DNA of 64,000 nt from Pseudonocardia autotrophica (GCF_000717175.1 NZ_JNYD01000015.1:124001-188000); one strand, 5' to 3'; numbered from the stretch's first letter, positions 44,667 to 55,058 are shown. The notes: generated by a model not told the origin, from the sequence alone. Numbers and translations are program-made.

Positions 44667-44708
44667 CGTCAAGATCGCGTCAAGATCGGGCGGCGGGGCG
44701 TCAAGGTC
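44667..44708 (+). promoter_or_regulatory. Phased CGTCAAGRTC direct repeats upstream of kdp
   Basis: CGTCAAGATC at 44667-44676 and 44678-44687 and CGTCAAGGTC at 44699-44708 lie 11 and 21 bases apart, i.e. on one face of the helix. OmpR-family regulators such as KdpE bind direct repeats of this kind. It is 95 bases upstream of the first kdp small gene. Confidence 0.55.
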
Positions 44709-44802
44709 CTGTTCGGGCCCCTGCCGGCGGCTCCCGCCGGTCCGAGACTCGCCGTCGGCGTCGCCGGAAGGACCGGCGGCCGTGGTGTCGAGGAGTTGTC
44801 CG

Positions 44803-44886
44803 GTGGCCGATGTGCTCTCCGCACTGCTGCTGGTCGGCGGGTTCGCCGTCCTGGTGCTGTGCCTGCGTGGTCTGGAGCGGCTGTGA
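44803..44886 (+). CDS. 27-aa membrane peptide ahead of kdpF
   Basis: A single-helix peptide (VLSALLLVGGFAVLVLCLRG core, with LERL at the end) from GTG 44803. AGGAG lies seven bases upstream, and its stop overlaps the kdpF start (GTGA), so it is clearly translated with the operon. It resembles small unnamed ORFs seen before kdpF in other bacteria, which I recall only loosely. It may be a second small stabilising subunit. Confidence 0.6.
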   Translation: MADVLSALLLVGGFAVLVLCLRGLERL

Positions 44887-44984
44887 GTACCGCCGACCTC
44901 GTGACGAACGTGGTGGGCGGGGTCGTGGCGCTCGCGCTGCTCGTCCACCTCGTCGTCGCCCTGCTCCGGCCGGAGAGGTTCTGA
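44883..44984 (+). CDS. kdpF: KdpF potassium-transporting ATPase small subunit
   Basis: 33 residues with one membrane helix and the family ending LLRPERF. KdpF stabilises the KdpABC complex. GTG 44883 overlaps the stop of the preceding peptide; kdpA begins one base after its stop. Confidence 0.88.
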   Translation: MSTADLVTNVVGGVVALALLVHLVVALLRPERF

Positions 44985-44985
44985 C

Positions 44986-46647
44986 GTGGACGACACCCTC
45001 GCGGGCCTCCTCCAGGTGGCGCTCCTGCTGGTCCTGCTCGCGGCCTGCTACGCCCCGTTCGGGGACTACATGGCTCGGGTCTTCACGAGCGAGCGGGACT
45101 GGCGGGTCGAGTCGGCGCTCTACCGGCTGGTCCGGGTCGACGCGACGAGCGGCCAGCGCTGGCCGACCTACGCGGCCGGCGTGCTCGGCTTCTCGTTCGT
45201 CTCGATCGTGCTGGTCTACCTGCTGCAGCGGCTCCAGCCGCTGCTGCCGATGTCCTTCGGCCGCGGCGCCGTCGACCCGGCGACGGCGCTCAACACCGCG
45301 ATCTCGTTCGTGACCAACACGAACTGGCAGTCCTACGTCCCCGAGCAGGTGCTCGGCAACACCGTGCAGATGGCCGGGCTGACCGTGCAGAACGTCGTGT
45401 CGGCCGCGGTCGGCCTGGCGGTGGCCGTCGCGCTGGTCCGGGGCCTGGTCCGATCCGGGACGGACCGGCTCGGCAACTTCTGGGTGGACCTGACCCGCGG
45501 CGTCGTCCGGATCCTGCTGCCCTTCGCCTTCGTCGCGGCGATCCTGCTGGTCGCCGCGGGCGTGACGATGTCGCTGCGGTCGGGCGTGGACCTCACCGGC
45601 GTCGACGGGGCCGCGCACACCGTGCCGATGGCGCCGACGGCCTCGCAGGAGGCGGTCAAGATGCTGGGCACGAACGGCGGCGGGATCTACAACGCCAACT
45701 CGGCGCACCCGTTCGAGAACCCCGACGGCCTCTCGAACCTGTTCGAGATATTCCTGATGCTCGTCATCCCCGTCTGCCTGACCCGCACCTTCGGCACGAT
45801 GGTCGGCAACCGCCGGCAGGGCACCGTGCTGCTCTCGGTGATGGGCGTCCTGTGGGCCGCCGTGCTCGCCGTGGCGTGGTTCGCCGAGACCCACCCGAAC
45901 GGCCCCGCCGCGCTGGCCGCGGGTGGCGCGCTCGAGGGCAAGGAGGTGCGGTTCGGCATCCCGTCGAGCGTGCTGTTCGGGGTGTCCACGACCGGCACCT
46001 CGACCGGTGCGGTGAACTCGCTGCACGACAGCTACACCGGCGGTGGCGGCGGAGTGGTCCTGCTGAACATGCTGTTCGGCGAGGTCGCGCCGGGCGGGGT
46101 CGGCGCCGGGCTCTACGGGATCCTGGTGCTGGCGATCGTCGCCGTGTTCCTCGCGGGCCTGATGGTCGGCCGCACCCCGGAGTACCTGGGCAAGAAGCTC
46201 GGCCGCCGCGAGGTGACCGCGGCCGTGGTCGCCATCCTGACCATGCCGACGCTCGTGCTCGTCGGCGCCGGTCTGGCGATCGCCCTGCCCGGCACCCTCG
46301 ACGCCCTGAACAACGACGGCGCGCACGGCTTCTCCGAGGTCCTCTACGCCTACGCCAGCGCCGCCAACAACAACGGCTCCGCGTTCGCCGGTCTGACCGT
46401 GACCGGCGACTTCTTCCAGACGACGCTGGGCCTGGCGATGCTGTTCGGCCGGTTCGTGCCGATCCTCGCGGTGCTCGCGCTGGCCGGCTCGCTCGCCCAG
46501 CAGCGCCGCGTCGAGGCGGGCGCCGGCACGCTCGCCACGGACGAGCCGCTCTTCGGCGTCCTCGTCGGCGGCACGATCGTGCTGGTCGCCGCCCTCACCT
46601 TCTTCCCCGCGCTCGCGTTGGGGCCCCTCGCGGAGGCACTCGCATGA
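44986..46647 (+). CDS. kdpA: KdpA potassium-binding channel subunit
   Basis: 553 residues, close to E. coli KdpA (557). About ten helices with four selectivity-filter-like loops: [43 protein letters not shown] and [13 protein letters not shown]. It forms the K+ path of the high-affinity Kdp P-type ATPase. GTG 44986 follows kdpF closely, and ATGA overlap links it to kdpB. Confidence 0.96.
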   Translation: MDDTLAGLLQVALLLVLLAACYAPFGDYMARVFTSERDWRVESALYRLVRVDATSGQRWPTYAAGVLGFSFVSIVLVYLLQRLQPLLPMSFGRGAVDPATALNTAISFVTNTNWQSYVPEQVLGNTVQMAGLTVQNVVSAAVGLAVAVALVRGLVRSGTDRLGNFWVDLTRGVVRILLPFAFVAAILLVAAGVTMSLRSGVDLTGVDGAAHTVPMAPTASQEAVKMLGTNGGGIYNANSAHPFENPDGLSNLFEIFLMLVIPVCLTRTFGTMVGNRRQGTVLLSVMGVLWAAVLAVAWFAETHPNGPAALAAGGALEGKEVRFGIPSSVLFGVSTTGTSTGAVNSLHDSYTGGGGGVVLLNMLFGEVAPGGVGAGLYGILVLAIVAVFLAGLMVGRTPEYLGKKLGRREVTAAVVAILTMPTLVLVGAGLAIALPGTLDALNNDGAHGFSEVLYAYASAANNNGSAFAGLTVTGDFFQTTLGLAMLFGRFVPILAVLALAGSLAQQRRVEAGAGTLATDEPLFGVLVGGTIVLVAALTFFPALALGPLAEALA

Positions 46648-48674
46648 CCACCCCCATCCTCGAACGCACCCCGGCGCGGGCCGTCGCCCCCGGCGGACCG
46701 GTCAGGGCCGGCGCGTTCAGTCCCGCACAGCTGTGGGCCTCCCTGCCCGACGCGTTGCGCAAGCTCCATCCCCGCGCCCAGCTGCGCAATTCCGTCATGT
46801 TCGTCGTCTGGGTCGGCTCCGTGCTGGTCACCGTGGACGCGCTCTGGCAGCCGACGCTGTTCGGCTGGCTGATCGCCGTCTGGCTGTGGTTCACGGTCCT
46901 GTTCGCCGGCCTCGCCGAGGCCGTCGCGGAGGGCCGCGGCAAGGCGCAGGCCGCGACGCTGCGGAGGACCAGGCGGGACACCACGGCCCGCCTCGTCGAC
47001 GGCCGGGTGGTCGCCGCGACCGAGCTCTCGATCGGCGACCGGGTCGTCGTCGGGGCCGGCGAGACGATCCCCGGCGACGGGGACGTCGTCGAGGGCATCG
47101 CGACCGTCGACGAGTCGGCGATCACCGGCGAGTCCGCCCCCGTCGTCCGCGAGGCGGGCGGGGACCGGTCCAGCGTCACCGGCGGCACGACGGTGCTGTC
47201 CGACCGGATCGTCGTGGAGATCACGACGATGCCGGGCGAGTCCTTCGTCGACCGGATGATCGCGCTGGTCGAGGGCGCCTCCCGACAGAAGACGCCCAAC
47301 GAGATCGCCCTGACGATCCTGCTGGCCGCCCTGACGATCATCTTCCTCCTCGCCGTCGTGGCCCTGCAGCCGATGAGCGCGTACGCCGGTGGCCCGCAGC
47401 CGGTCGTGGTGCTGGTCGCGCTCCTGGTCTGCCTCATCCCGACGACGATCGGGGCCCTGCTCTCGGCGATCGGCATCGCGGGCATGGACCGGCTGGTGCA
47501 GCGCAACGTGCTGGCCAGGTCCGGACGGGCCGTCGAGGCCGCGGGCGACATCGACACCCTGCTGCTGGACAAGACCGGCACCATCACCTTCGGCAACCGG
47601 CAGGCCACCGAGCTGATCCCGGTCGACAGGGCGTCGACGCAGGAACTGGCGGAGGCGGCGCGGCTCTCCAGCCTCGCCGACCAGACCCCGGAGGGGCGCA
47701 GCGTCGTCGACCTGTGCACCCGGGAGTACGGCCTCCCCGGCGAGGCCTCGGCCGACGAGGCACGCGCCGAGTTCGTGCCGTTCACCGCGCAGACCCGGAT
47801 GTCCGGGCTGGACATCGGCGGACGGCGGATCCGGAAGGGTGCCGCGGCGAGCATGCCCGGGGCCGGCGAGGTGCGGGAGATCGTGGACCGCATCTCGGAC
47901 GAGGGCGGCACCCCGCTCGTCGTCGCCGACGGAGACCGGGTGCTCGGCGTGATCCGGCTGTCCGACGTGGTCAAGCCCGGCATCGCGGCCCGCTTCGCCG
48001 AGCTGCGGGCGATGGGCATCCGGACGGTCATGGTCACGGGTGACAACCCGCGGACGGCCCGCGCGATCGCGGCCGAGGCGGGCGTCGACGATCACATCGC
48101 CGAGGCCACGCCCGAGGACAAGATGGCCTACATCCGCACGGAGCAGGAGGGCGGGCGGCTCGTCGCCATGACCGGCGACGGCACCAACGACGCCCCCGCG
48201 CTCGCGCAGGCGGACGTCGGTGTCGCGATGAACACGGGGACGGCCGCGGCCAAGGAGGCCGGCAACATGGTCGACCTCGACTCCGACCCGACGAAGCTCC
48301 TCGAGATCGTGGAGATCGGCAAGCAGCTGCTGATCACCCGTGGGGCGCTGACCACCTTCTCCGTGGCCAACGACCTGGCGAAGTACTTCGCGATCCTGCC
48401 CGCGATGTTCGCCGCGCTGTACCCGTCGCTCGGGCTGCTGAACGTGATGGGGCTGCACTCGCCGCAGTCGGCGATCCTGTCCGCGGTGATCTTCAACGCG
48501 CTGGTCATCATCGTGCTGATCCCGCTGGCCCTGCGCGGCGTGCGGTACCGGCCGAGCTCGGCGTCGACCCTGCTGCGCCGCAACCTGCTGATCTACGGTC
48601 TCGGCGGCGTCGTCACGCCGTTCGTCGGCATCTTCCTCATCGACCTCGTCGTCCGACTCGTCCCGGGGATGTGA
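46644..48674 (+). CDS. kdpB: KdpB P-type ATPase catalytic subunit
   Basis: 676 residues. Phosphorylation site DKTGT with Asp309, the actuator motif TGES (ITGESAPV), the hinge TGDNPRTA and the [16 protein letters not shown] motif are all intact. It hydrolyses ATP to drive K+ uptake through KdpA. ATG 46644 overlaps kdpA by four bases; kdpC starts one base after the stop. Confidence 0.97.
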   Translation: MTTPILERTPARAVAPGGPVRAGAFSPAQLWASLPDALRKLHPRAQLRNSVMFVVWVGSVLVTVDALWQPTLFGWLIAVWLWFTVLFAGLAEAVAEGRGKAQAATLRRTRRDTTARLVDGRVVAATELSIGDRVVVGAGETIPGDGDVVEGIATVDESAITGESAPVVREAGGDRSSVTGGTTVLSDRIVVEITTMPGESFVDRMIALVEGASRQKTPNEIALTILLAALTIIFLLAVVALQPMSAYAGGPQPVVVLVALLVCLIPTTIGALLSAIGIAGMDRLVQRNVLARSGRAVEAAGDIDTLLLDKTGTITFGNRQATELIPVDRASTQELAEAARLSSLADQTPEGRSVVDLCTREYGLPGEASADEARAEFVPFTAQTRMSGLDIGGRRIRKGAAASMPGAGEVREIVDRISDEGGTPLVVADGDRVLGVIRLSDVVKPGIAARFAELRAMGIRTVMVTGDNPRTARAIAAEAGVDDHIAEATPEDKMAYIRTEQEGGRLVAMTGDGTNDAPALAQADVGVAMNTGTAAAKEAGNMVDLDSDPTKLLEIVEIGKQLLITRGALTTFSVANDLAKYFAILPAMFAALYPSLGLLNVMGLHSPQSAILSAVIFNALVIIVLIPLALRGVRYRPSSASTLLRRNLLIYGLGGVVTPFVGIFLIDLVVRLVPGM

Positions 48675-48675
48675 C

Positions 48676-49296
48676 GTGCTCTCCACCCTGCGCAGGCAGA
48701 CCGGCACCGGACTGCGCCTGCTGATCGTCCTCACCGTCCTGTGCGGGATCGCGTACCCGCTCGCCGTCTGGGGGGTCTCGCGGCTGCCCGGGCTGTCCGG
48801 CCATGCCGAGGGCTCCCTGGTCACCCAGGGCGGCACCGTCGCCGGGTCCTCGCTGGTCGGCGTCGACCCCGTGCCGGCGGATCCCGCCGCCGACCCGTAC
48901 TTCCACACGCGGCCGTCGGCCTCGGCGGAGGGCGTCCTCGGCCCGGCGGACCCCACGACCTCCGGCGGCTCGAACAAGGCCGGGGACTCCGCCGAGCTCC
49001 TCGACACGGTGGCGCAGCGCCGTGCGCTGATCGCCGGGCGGGAGGGCGTCGCGACCGAGGCCGTGCCGACCGACGCCGTGACCGCCTCGGCATCCGGGCT
49101 CGATCCTGACATCAGCCCGGCCTACGCCGCGCTGCAGGTGGACCGCGTCGCCCGGGTGACCGGCCTGCCGGCCGACCGGGTCCGGGACCTGGTCGCGCGG
49201 GCCACGGACGGGCGCATACTCGGGTTCCTGGGCGAGCCGACCGTCAACGTCACCGAGCTCAACCTGGCGGTCGCCGCGCAGCGGTCCGGCGGGTGA
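48676..49296 (+). CDS. kdpC: KdpC potassium-transporting ATPase subunit C
   Basis: 206 residues: a single N-terminal helix (LRLLIVLTVLCGIAYPLAVW) and a periplasmic domain with the KdpC marks FHTRPSA, TSGGSNKAGDSAELL, ASGLDPDISPAYAALQVDRVA and RILGFLGEPTVNVTELNLA. It assists ATP binding and complex assembly. Confidence 0.95.
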   Translation: MLSTLRRQTGTGLRLLIVLTVLCGIAYPLAVWGVSRLPGLSGHAEGSLVTQGGTVAGSSLVGVDPVPADPAADPYFHTRPSASAEGVLGPADPTTSGGSNKAGDSAELLDTVAQRRALIAGREGVATEAVPTDAVTASASGLDPDISPAYAALQVDRVARVTGLPADRVRDLVARATDGRILGFLGEPTVNVTELNLAVAAQRSGG

Positions 49297-49333
49297 GCAG
49301 GGTGGGCGGGTCTCGCGAGAACGGGGTGGGGTC

Positions 49334-51898
49334 ATGACCGGCGGGCCGGCGGCAGGAGGAACGGTGCAGCACCGTGGTGAGCTGCGGATCCACCTGGGCG
49401 CGGCACCCGGCGTCGGCAAGACCTACGCGATGCTCTGCGAGGCCCACCGCCGCGCCGGACGGGGTACGGACGTCGTCGTCGGGCTCGTGGAGACCCACGG
49501 CCGCGCGAGGACCGCCGAGCTCCTCGACGGCCTGGAGGTCCTCCCCCGGCGGCCCACGCGGTTCGGCGGCGAGCTCGACGTGGAGGCGGTGCTCGCCCGC
49601 CGGCCGGAGGTCGTGCTGGTCGACGAGCTGGCCCACACCGACGCCCCGGGCTCGCGCAACGGGAAGCGCTGGCAGGACATCGAGGAGATCCTCGCCGCCG
49701 GGATCGACGTGCTGTCCACGGTCAACGTCCAGCACCTCGAGTCCCTCAACGACGTCGTCGAGAAGATCACCGGGGTCCGGCAGCGGGAGACCGTGCCCGA
49801 CGAGTTCGTGCGCCGGGCCGACCAGATCGAGCTGGTCGACATCACCCCCGAGGCGCTGCGTCGGCGGCTCGCCCACGGCAACGTCTACGCCGCCGAGAAG
49901 GTCGACGCCGCGCTGGCCAACTACTTCCAGGTCGGCAACCTGATCGCGCTGCGCGAGCTGGCCCTGCTCTGGGTGGCCGACGAGGTCGACACCGCACTGC
50001 AGCGCTACCGCACCGAGCAGCGGATCTCCGAGACCTGGGAGACCCGCGAGCGCGTGGTCGTGGCCCTGACCGGCGGGCCGGAGTCGGAGACCGTGCTGCG
50101 CCGGGCCACCCGGATCGCCAAACGGGCCGGCCAGGCCGACCTGCTCGCCGTGCACGTCCTCCGCGGCGACGGCCTCTCCGGGGCACCCGTGGGCGCGACG
50201 AACGCGCTGCGGACGCTGGCCGACGACGTCGGCGCCAGCTTCCACACCGTGGTCGGCGACAGCGGGGCCGGGGGCGTCACCGACGCCCTCCTCGAGTTCG
50301 CCCGCGGGGTGAACGCCACCCAGCTCGTGCTGGGCACCTCGCGGCGCTCGCGCGTGGCCCGGCTGTTCGACGCCGGGATCGGCGCCCGCGTGATCCAGGA
50401 GTCGGGCTCGATCGACGTCCACATGGTCACCCATGCCTCCGCCGGAGGCTCGGTGCTGCACGTGCCCCGGCTGCACAGCGCGGTTCCGCTTGACCGGCGC
50501 GTCCTCGGCTGGGTGGTGGCGGTGCTCGGGCCGGCTGCCGCGACGCTCGTCGGCGCTTCCCTGTACGAGATCGTCGGGCTGTCGACGGACGTGGTGCTGT
50601 TCTTCCTGGCCACCGTCGTCGCCGCACTGATCGGCGGGCTCGGGCCCGCGCTGCTCGCCGCCCTGCTCGGCGGCCTGCTGCTGAACTTCTTCCTCACCCC
50701 GCCGCTGTACTCGCTGACCATCTCCGAGCCGGAGAACGCGATCACCGTGGTGGCGATGCTGATCGTCGCGGTGCTGGTCGCGCTGGTCGTGGACCGGGCG
50801 GCGCGGCGCGGCGAGCAGGCCGCGCGCGCCCGGACCGAGGCGGCGCTGCTGGCGTCCTTCGCCCGAACCGTGCTGACCCGCGCCGATCCGCTGCCCCGGC
50901 TGCTGGAGAAGGTCCGGGAGGCGTTCGGGCTGCGCTGTGTCGCCCTCCTCGAGCACGACGGCGGCGAGTGGCGGCGGGTCGCGACGTCCGGTCCGCCGGA
51001 GTGCGGCCGGCCCGAGGACGCCGACGTGGACGTCGCCGTCGAGCCCGGGCTGCACCTGATCGGCACCGGCCGGTCGCTGCCCGCCCACGACCGGCGACTC
51101 CTGGAGACCGTCGGCGGGCAGGCCCTGCTCGCGCTGCGCAGCCAGCGCGCCGGGGAGGAGGCGCTGCGGGCGCAGCGGCGCGCCGAGGTCAACGAGACCC
51201 GCGGCGCCCTGCTCTCCGCGGTCGGTCACGACCTGCGCAGCCCCCTGACCTCCATCAAGGCCGCGGTGGGCAGCCTGCGCGACCCGCTGCTCCGGCTGTC
51301 CGGCACGGACCGGGCCGAGCTGCTCGAGACGGTCGAGGAGTCGGCGGACCGGCTGACCGGCCTCGTCGACAACCTCCTCGACTCCTCCCGGCTCGCCTCC
51401 GGTAGGGTCGAACCACTGCTGGAACGCATCGGCTACGACGAGGCCGCGGCCCGGGCCCTGCTCGGCGTGCCCGACGCGGCCCGGGTCCGCCTCGAGATCC
51501 CGGGCGACCTGCCCGACGTGACCGCCGACGTCGGGCTGCTGGAACGGGTGGTCGCGAACCTGGTCGACAACGCGCTGCGCCACGGTGGCGGCGCCCCGGT
51601 CGTCCTGCGGGCCAGCGCCCACGAGGGCCGCGCGGAGCTGCGGGTGGTCGACTCCGGGCCGGGGGTGCCGAAGAAGCAGCAGGAGAAGCTGTTCGCGCCC
51701 TTCCAGCGGCTCGGCGACCGGCGGGCGGCGAACGGGGTGGGGCTCGGGCTGTCCGTGGCGCGCGGGCTGACCGAGGTCATGGGCGGCACCCTCACCGCAG
51801 AGGACACCCCCGGCGGCGGGCTCACCGTCGTCGTGTCGCTGCCCGTCGCGGTGCTCGGCCGGGGGCGGCCGGAGCGCCTCTACACCAGGTCCCGGTAG
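49334..51898 (+). CDS. kdpD: KdpD sensor histidine kinase
   Basis: 854 residues. N-terminal KdpD domain with Walker A GAAPGVGKTYAM (residues about 20-31) and DELAHTDAPGSRNGKRW, a universal-stress-like domain (about 240-370), four membrane helices (about 380-485), a GAF-like linker, then a kinase core with phospho-acceptor His632 in VGHDLRSPL, N box NLVDNALRHG, and G boxes DSGPGVP and GLGLSVARG. It senses K+ or turgor. No response regulator gene follows; the gene instead overlaps the convergent AfsR-type gene by 19 bases. Confidence 0.95.
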   Translation: MTGGPAAGGTVQHRGELRIHLGAAPGVGKTYAMLCEAHRRAGRGTDVVVGLVETHGRARTAELLDGLEVLPRRPTRFGGELDVEAVLARRPEVVLVDELAHTDAPGSRNGKRWQDIEEILAAGIDVLSTVNVQHLESLNDVVEKITGVRQRETVPDEFVRRADQIELVDITPEALRRRLAHGNVYAAEKVDAALANYFQVGNLIALRELALLWVADEVDTALQRYRTEQRISETWETRERVVVALTGGPESETVLRRATRIAKRAGQADLLAVHVLRGDGLSGAPVGATNALRTLADDVGASFHTVVGDSGAGGVTDALLEFARGVNATQLVLGTSRRSRVARLFDAGIGARVIQESGSIDVHMVTHASAGGSVLHVPRLHSAVPLDRRVLGWVVAVLGPAAATLVGASLYEIVGLSTDVVLFFLATVVAALIGGLGPALLAALLGGLLLNFFLTPPLYSLTISEPENAITVVAMLIVAVLVALVVDRAARRGEQAARARTEAALLASFARTVLTRADPLPRLLEKVREAFGLRCVALLEHDGGEWRRVATSGPPECGRPEDADVDVAVEPGLHLIGTGRSLPAHDRRLLETVGGQALLALRSQRAGEEALRAQRRAEVNETRGALLSAVGHDLRSPLTSIKAAVGSLRDPLLRLSGTDRAELLETVEESADRLTGLVDNLLDSSRLASGRVEPLLERIGYDEAAARALLGVPDAARVRLEIPGDLPDVTADVGLLERVVANLVDNALRHGGGAPVVLRASAHEGRAELRVVDSGPGVPKKQQEKLFAPFQRLGDRRAANGVGLGLSVARGLTEVMGGTLTAEDTPGGGLTVVVSLPVAVLGRGRPERLYTRSR

Positions 51899-54800
51899 GC
51901 CTCGGCGAGCGCCCGCGCCTCCGCGCGCAGGTCGTCCCGGTCCAGGCCCGCGTACTCCGCCACCGCCTCGGCGTACGCAGGCCCCGCCGCGGCCGTGACC
52001 ACCGCCCGGGTGGCCGCGCCGGACATCGTCGGCTGGTACTCGCGCAGGTAGTGGAACCGCTCGGCGATCGCGACGAGCCACACCCCGCGCACGGTCCGGC
52101 CCCGCTCCACCTCGACGAGCCCCAGCGCGAGCAGCAGCGTCCCGCAGATCGGGTCCGGGATGCCGCTCGCGAGCAGCGCGTCGAGCGCGCCGGGCAGGCT
52201 CCCGGCGATCTCCCCGACGTCGTCGAGGCGGTGGTGGCGCACGTGCGCGACCACGGCCGTGGCCCGCAACGACCACGCGTAGGGCAGCAGCCAGGACGCG
52301 CAGGTGTGCACGTCGAGCACCTCGGTCGCCCGGCGCCACATCGCCAGTCCGGTGTCCGTCTCCCCCTTGGCCAGGGCGAGCTCGGCCCGCGCGGCCAGGT
52401 CGAACACCACCGCGTCGGGGGTATCGGCCGGTGGGCCGGCGGCGGCGAGGGCCCGTTCGGCGTCGCCGGTCGCCCCCAGGCCGAGCTGTGCGACGACCAT
52501 GCCCAGCCGCAGGCCCATCGGGTCCCCCTCGACCCCGAGCGCCGCAAGCGCCTCCCCCACCGCGGCCAGCTCCGCCAGCGCCTCACCGTGCCGCTCCAGC
52601 TGCAGGCACAGCTCGGCGAGCCGGCCGTGGACGAACGTGTGCAGCCACGGCATCCGGGCGGGCAGGCGGGCGAACATCTCCCGCGCGGCCGCATACGCGG
52701 CCGCCATGTCGCCCTGGGCCTCGCGGACGTAGCCGGCCACCCCGAGCGCGACGAGGGCGACGAGCGGGCGGCGGTCCCGGCACAGGGCGCCCAGCGCGGC
52801 CGCGTCGGGCAGCACGGTCAGAACCTCGTGGAGCGCGCCGATCGCGGTGTCCGCCGGACCCGGCGGCAGTCGCCGCAGGATCGCCAGCGGGCGGACCGCG
52901 GCCGCCGGATCGAGGAGCAGGCACACCGCCAGGTGCTGCACCACGGCCTGCCGCAGGGCGGCGCGGCCGGCGTCGTCGGTGGGCCGGTACCGCGACAGCG
53001 CCGGCAGGGTCTCCTCCCCCGTCGCCAGCAGGCGTTGCGTCCCGGACTCCACCGTCCACAACGCCCCGAGCGCCGCGACGACCGCGGCGAGCGCGGCCCG
53101 GTCGTCGTGCTCCCGGGCGAGGCGCAGCACGTGCAGCAGGTTCTCCTGCTCCGCCCGGATCGCGGCGCGCGCGGGCCGCGGATCCGCGCCGAACGGGGCC
53201 TCGTGCACGGACTTCGCGAGGCACCGGCCCCAGCCGAGGACCCGGGCGGTGACCAGCGCGTCCTCCCCGGCCTCGGCCCGCCGGACGGCGCAGAACTCGC
53301 GGACGGTCTCGAGCATCCGGTAGCGGCCCGCCGCGTCGGGCGGCCGCACCAGGGACTGCCCGACGAGCGCCTCCAGCAGGTCCATCCGGTCGCCGCCGAG
53401 CAGGCCCGCGGCGGTGTCGCCCGTGAACCCGCCCGGCAGCGCGGACAGCGTGCGCAACGCGGCCCGGGCCTCGTCGTCGAGCAGGTTCCAGCTCCAGCCG
53501 ACCACCGCCTCCAGGGTGCGGTGCCGCGGCGGCCGGTCCCGGCCGGTGCCGCGCAGGAGCGCGAACCGGTCGTCGAGCCTGCGGTGGATCTCCTTCACCG
53601 GCAGGGCGCGGACGCGCGCCGCCGCCAGCTCCACGGCCAACGGCAGCCCCTCGAGCCGGGCGCACAGCGCCTCCACCTCGGCGGCCGGGAGGTCGACGTC
53701 CGGCCGCGCCGCGCGGGCGCGCCGGGTGAACAGCGCGACGGTGACCGCCGGATCGAGCTGTGGCAGCGGGTGGACCGACTCCGAGGACAGGTCCAGCGGC
53801 GCCCGGCTCGTGGCCAGCACCCGCAGGTCCCGGGTCCGCGCCACCACCGCGTGCACCAGGTCCGCGGCCGCGTCGAGCACGTGCTCGCAGTTGTCCAGCA
53901 CCAGCAGGGCCGGCCCCGACCCCAGCGCCTCCGCCACCGCACTCGCCGCGTCCGGGGCCGCCCCGGCCAGCGGTCCGTCGGCCCGGACGGCGGTGGCCAC
54001 CTCGGCGGCGACGTCGGTCCCCGCCCGGACGCCGGCCAGCGACACCACCTGCACCGTGCGCTGCTCGGCCCGGGCCGCCACCGCGTGCGCGAGCCGGGTC
54101 TTCCCGAGACCGCCGGGGCCGAGCACCGTCACCACGCGGGAGGTGCGCAGCAGGGCGAGGACCGCCTCGACGTCACCGTCGCGGCCGAGCAGGGCGTTGG
54201 GTTCGGCGAGGATCCCGCGACGCCGGGCCGGCGCCGACTCGGCCAGCAACGCCGCGTGCTGCGCCCGCAGCGCGGCACCCGGGTCGGCGCCGAGCTCCTC
54301 GGCGAGGTCACGGCGGTAGTCCTCGTACCGCGCCAGCGCCGCGGCCGGGCCGCGCACCCGCGCCTCGCTGCGCAGCAGCTCCACCAGCAGTTCCTCGTCG
54401 CGCGCAGCGCCGGCCGCCAGCTCCTCGAGCGGGCCGAGCGCCTCCGCGGCCCGCCCCAGCCGCGACAACGCCAGTGCTCGGCCCCGCCGCAGCGCCGCGA
54501 GGGTCGTCCGGCGCGCGGCCCGCAGCGCGGCGAGCGGGCCCGCCCCCGTCGGGTCCCCGGGGTTCGGCCAGAGCGCCAGCCCGGCCTCCGCCGCGGCGAG
54601 CGCGGTCACCGGATCCGTGCCGCGCCCGACCTGGTCGGCGTACCGCAGCAACGCCGACGCGTCCACGTCGGCGGGGTCCACCGCCAGGCGGTAGCCGGTC
54701 GGCGTCGTCGCGATCAGGTCCGGCCCGATCCGGGCGCGCACCCGCGAGACGACGACCTGCAGGGCCTTCGCCGGGTCCGCCGGCGGATCGTCCGGCCACA

Positions 54801-54936
54801 GCTCGGCGACCAGCCGTCCGGTCGAGCACCCGGCGGCGAGGTCCGCGGCCAGCGCGGCGAGCAGGGCGGCGGGCCGCTCGCCCGGCAGCACCGCACCGTC
54901 CACGGCGACCTGCGGGAGCAGGGTCAGCCAGGGCAC
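51880..54936 (-). CDS. AfsR/SARP-type regulator with BTAD, NB-ARC and TPR domains
   Basis: 1018 residues from GTG 54936. The N-terminal winged helix (LVAELWPDDPPADPAKALQV; VSRVRARIGPDL) and BTAD domain (about 90-235) are SARP-like. An NB-ARC/STAND ATPase follows with Walker A LGPGGLGKTRLAHAV and Walker B ALLVLDNCEHVLDAA, then a long TPR-like tail. GGTGGGG precedes the GTG. It is divergent from a flavin monooxygenase gene, and heptamer repeats of SARP type lie in the gap, so it probably activates that gene. The antisense reading frame continues far upstream but is an artefact of high GC. Confidence 0.88.
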   Translation of the reverse strand: MPWLTLLPQVAVDGAVLPGERPAALLAALAADLAAGCSTGRLVAELWPDDPPADPAKALQVVVSRVRARIGPDLIATTPTGYRLAVDPADVDASALLRYADQVGRGTDPVTALAAAEAGLALWPNPGDPTGAGPLAALRAARRTTLAALRRGRALALSRLGRAAEALGPLEELAAGAARDEELLVELLRSEARVRGPAAALARYEDYRRDLAEELGADPGAALRAQHAALLAESAPARRRGILAEPNALLGRDGDVEAVLALLRTSRVVTVLGPGGLGKTRLAHAVAARAEQRTVQVVSLAGVRAGTDVAAEVATAVRADGPLAGAAPDAASAVAEALGSGPALLVLDNCEHVLDAAADLVHAVVARTRDLRVLATSRAPLDLSSESVHPLPQLDPAVTVALFTRRARAARPDVDLPAAEVEALCARLEGLPLAVELAAARVRALPVKEIHRRLDDRFALLRGTGRDRPPRHRTLEAVVGWSWNLLDDEARAALRTLSALPGGFTGDTAAGLLGGDRMDLLEALVGQSLVRPPDAAGRYRMLETVREFCAVRRAEAGEDALVTARVLGWGRCLAKSVHEAPFGADPRPARAAIRAEQENLLHVLRLAREHDDRAALAAVVAALGALWTVESGTQRLLATGEETLPALSRYRPTDDAGRAALRQAVVQHLAVCLLLDPAAAVRPLAILRRLPPGPADTAIGALHEVLTVLPDAAALGALCRDRRPLVALVALGVAGYVREAQGDMAAAYAAAREMFARLPARMPWLHTFVHGRLAELCLQLERHGEALAELAAVGEALAALGVEGDPMGLRLGMVVAQLGLGATGDAERALAAAGPPADTPDAVVFDLAARAELALAKGETDTGLAMWRRATEVLDVHTCASWLLPYAWSLRATAVVAHVRHHRLDDVGEIAGSLPGALDALLASGIPDPICGTLLLALGLVEVERGRTVRGVWLVAIAERFHYLREYQPTMSGAATRAVVTAAAGPAYAEAVAEYAGLDRDDLRAEARALAEAYRDLV

Positions 54937-55029
54937 CGCCCCACCGTAGCGACCGGCGCCGGCGGAGCCCCACGGTGCTGCTCCGCAGGGCCGACGACCA
55001 CCGTCGACGGCTGACCTGGGGAGACACCC

Positions 55030-55058
55030 TTCGAGGCGGATTGAAGGGCGTTTGGAGC
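55030..55058 (+). promoter_or_regulatory. SARP-like heptamer repeats before the monooxygenase
   Basis: TTCGAGG (55030-55036), TTGAAGG (55041-55047) and TTGGAGC (55052-55058) are direct repeats spaced exactly 11 bases apart. SARP regulators bind heptamer direct repeats with this 11-base period just upstream of -10. They lie between the AfsR-type gene and the monooxygenase. An overlapping inverted repeat CCCTTC-N10-GAAGGG (55027-55048) is also present. Confidence 0.6.
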
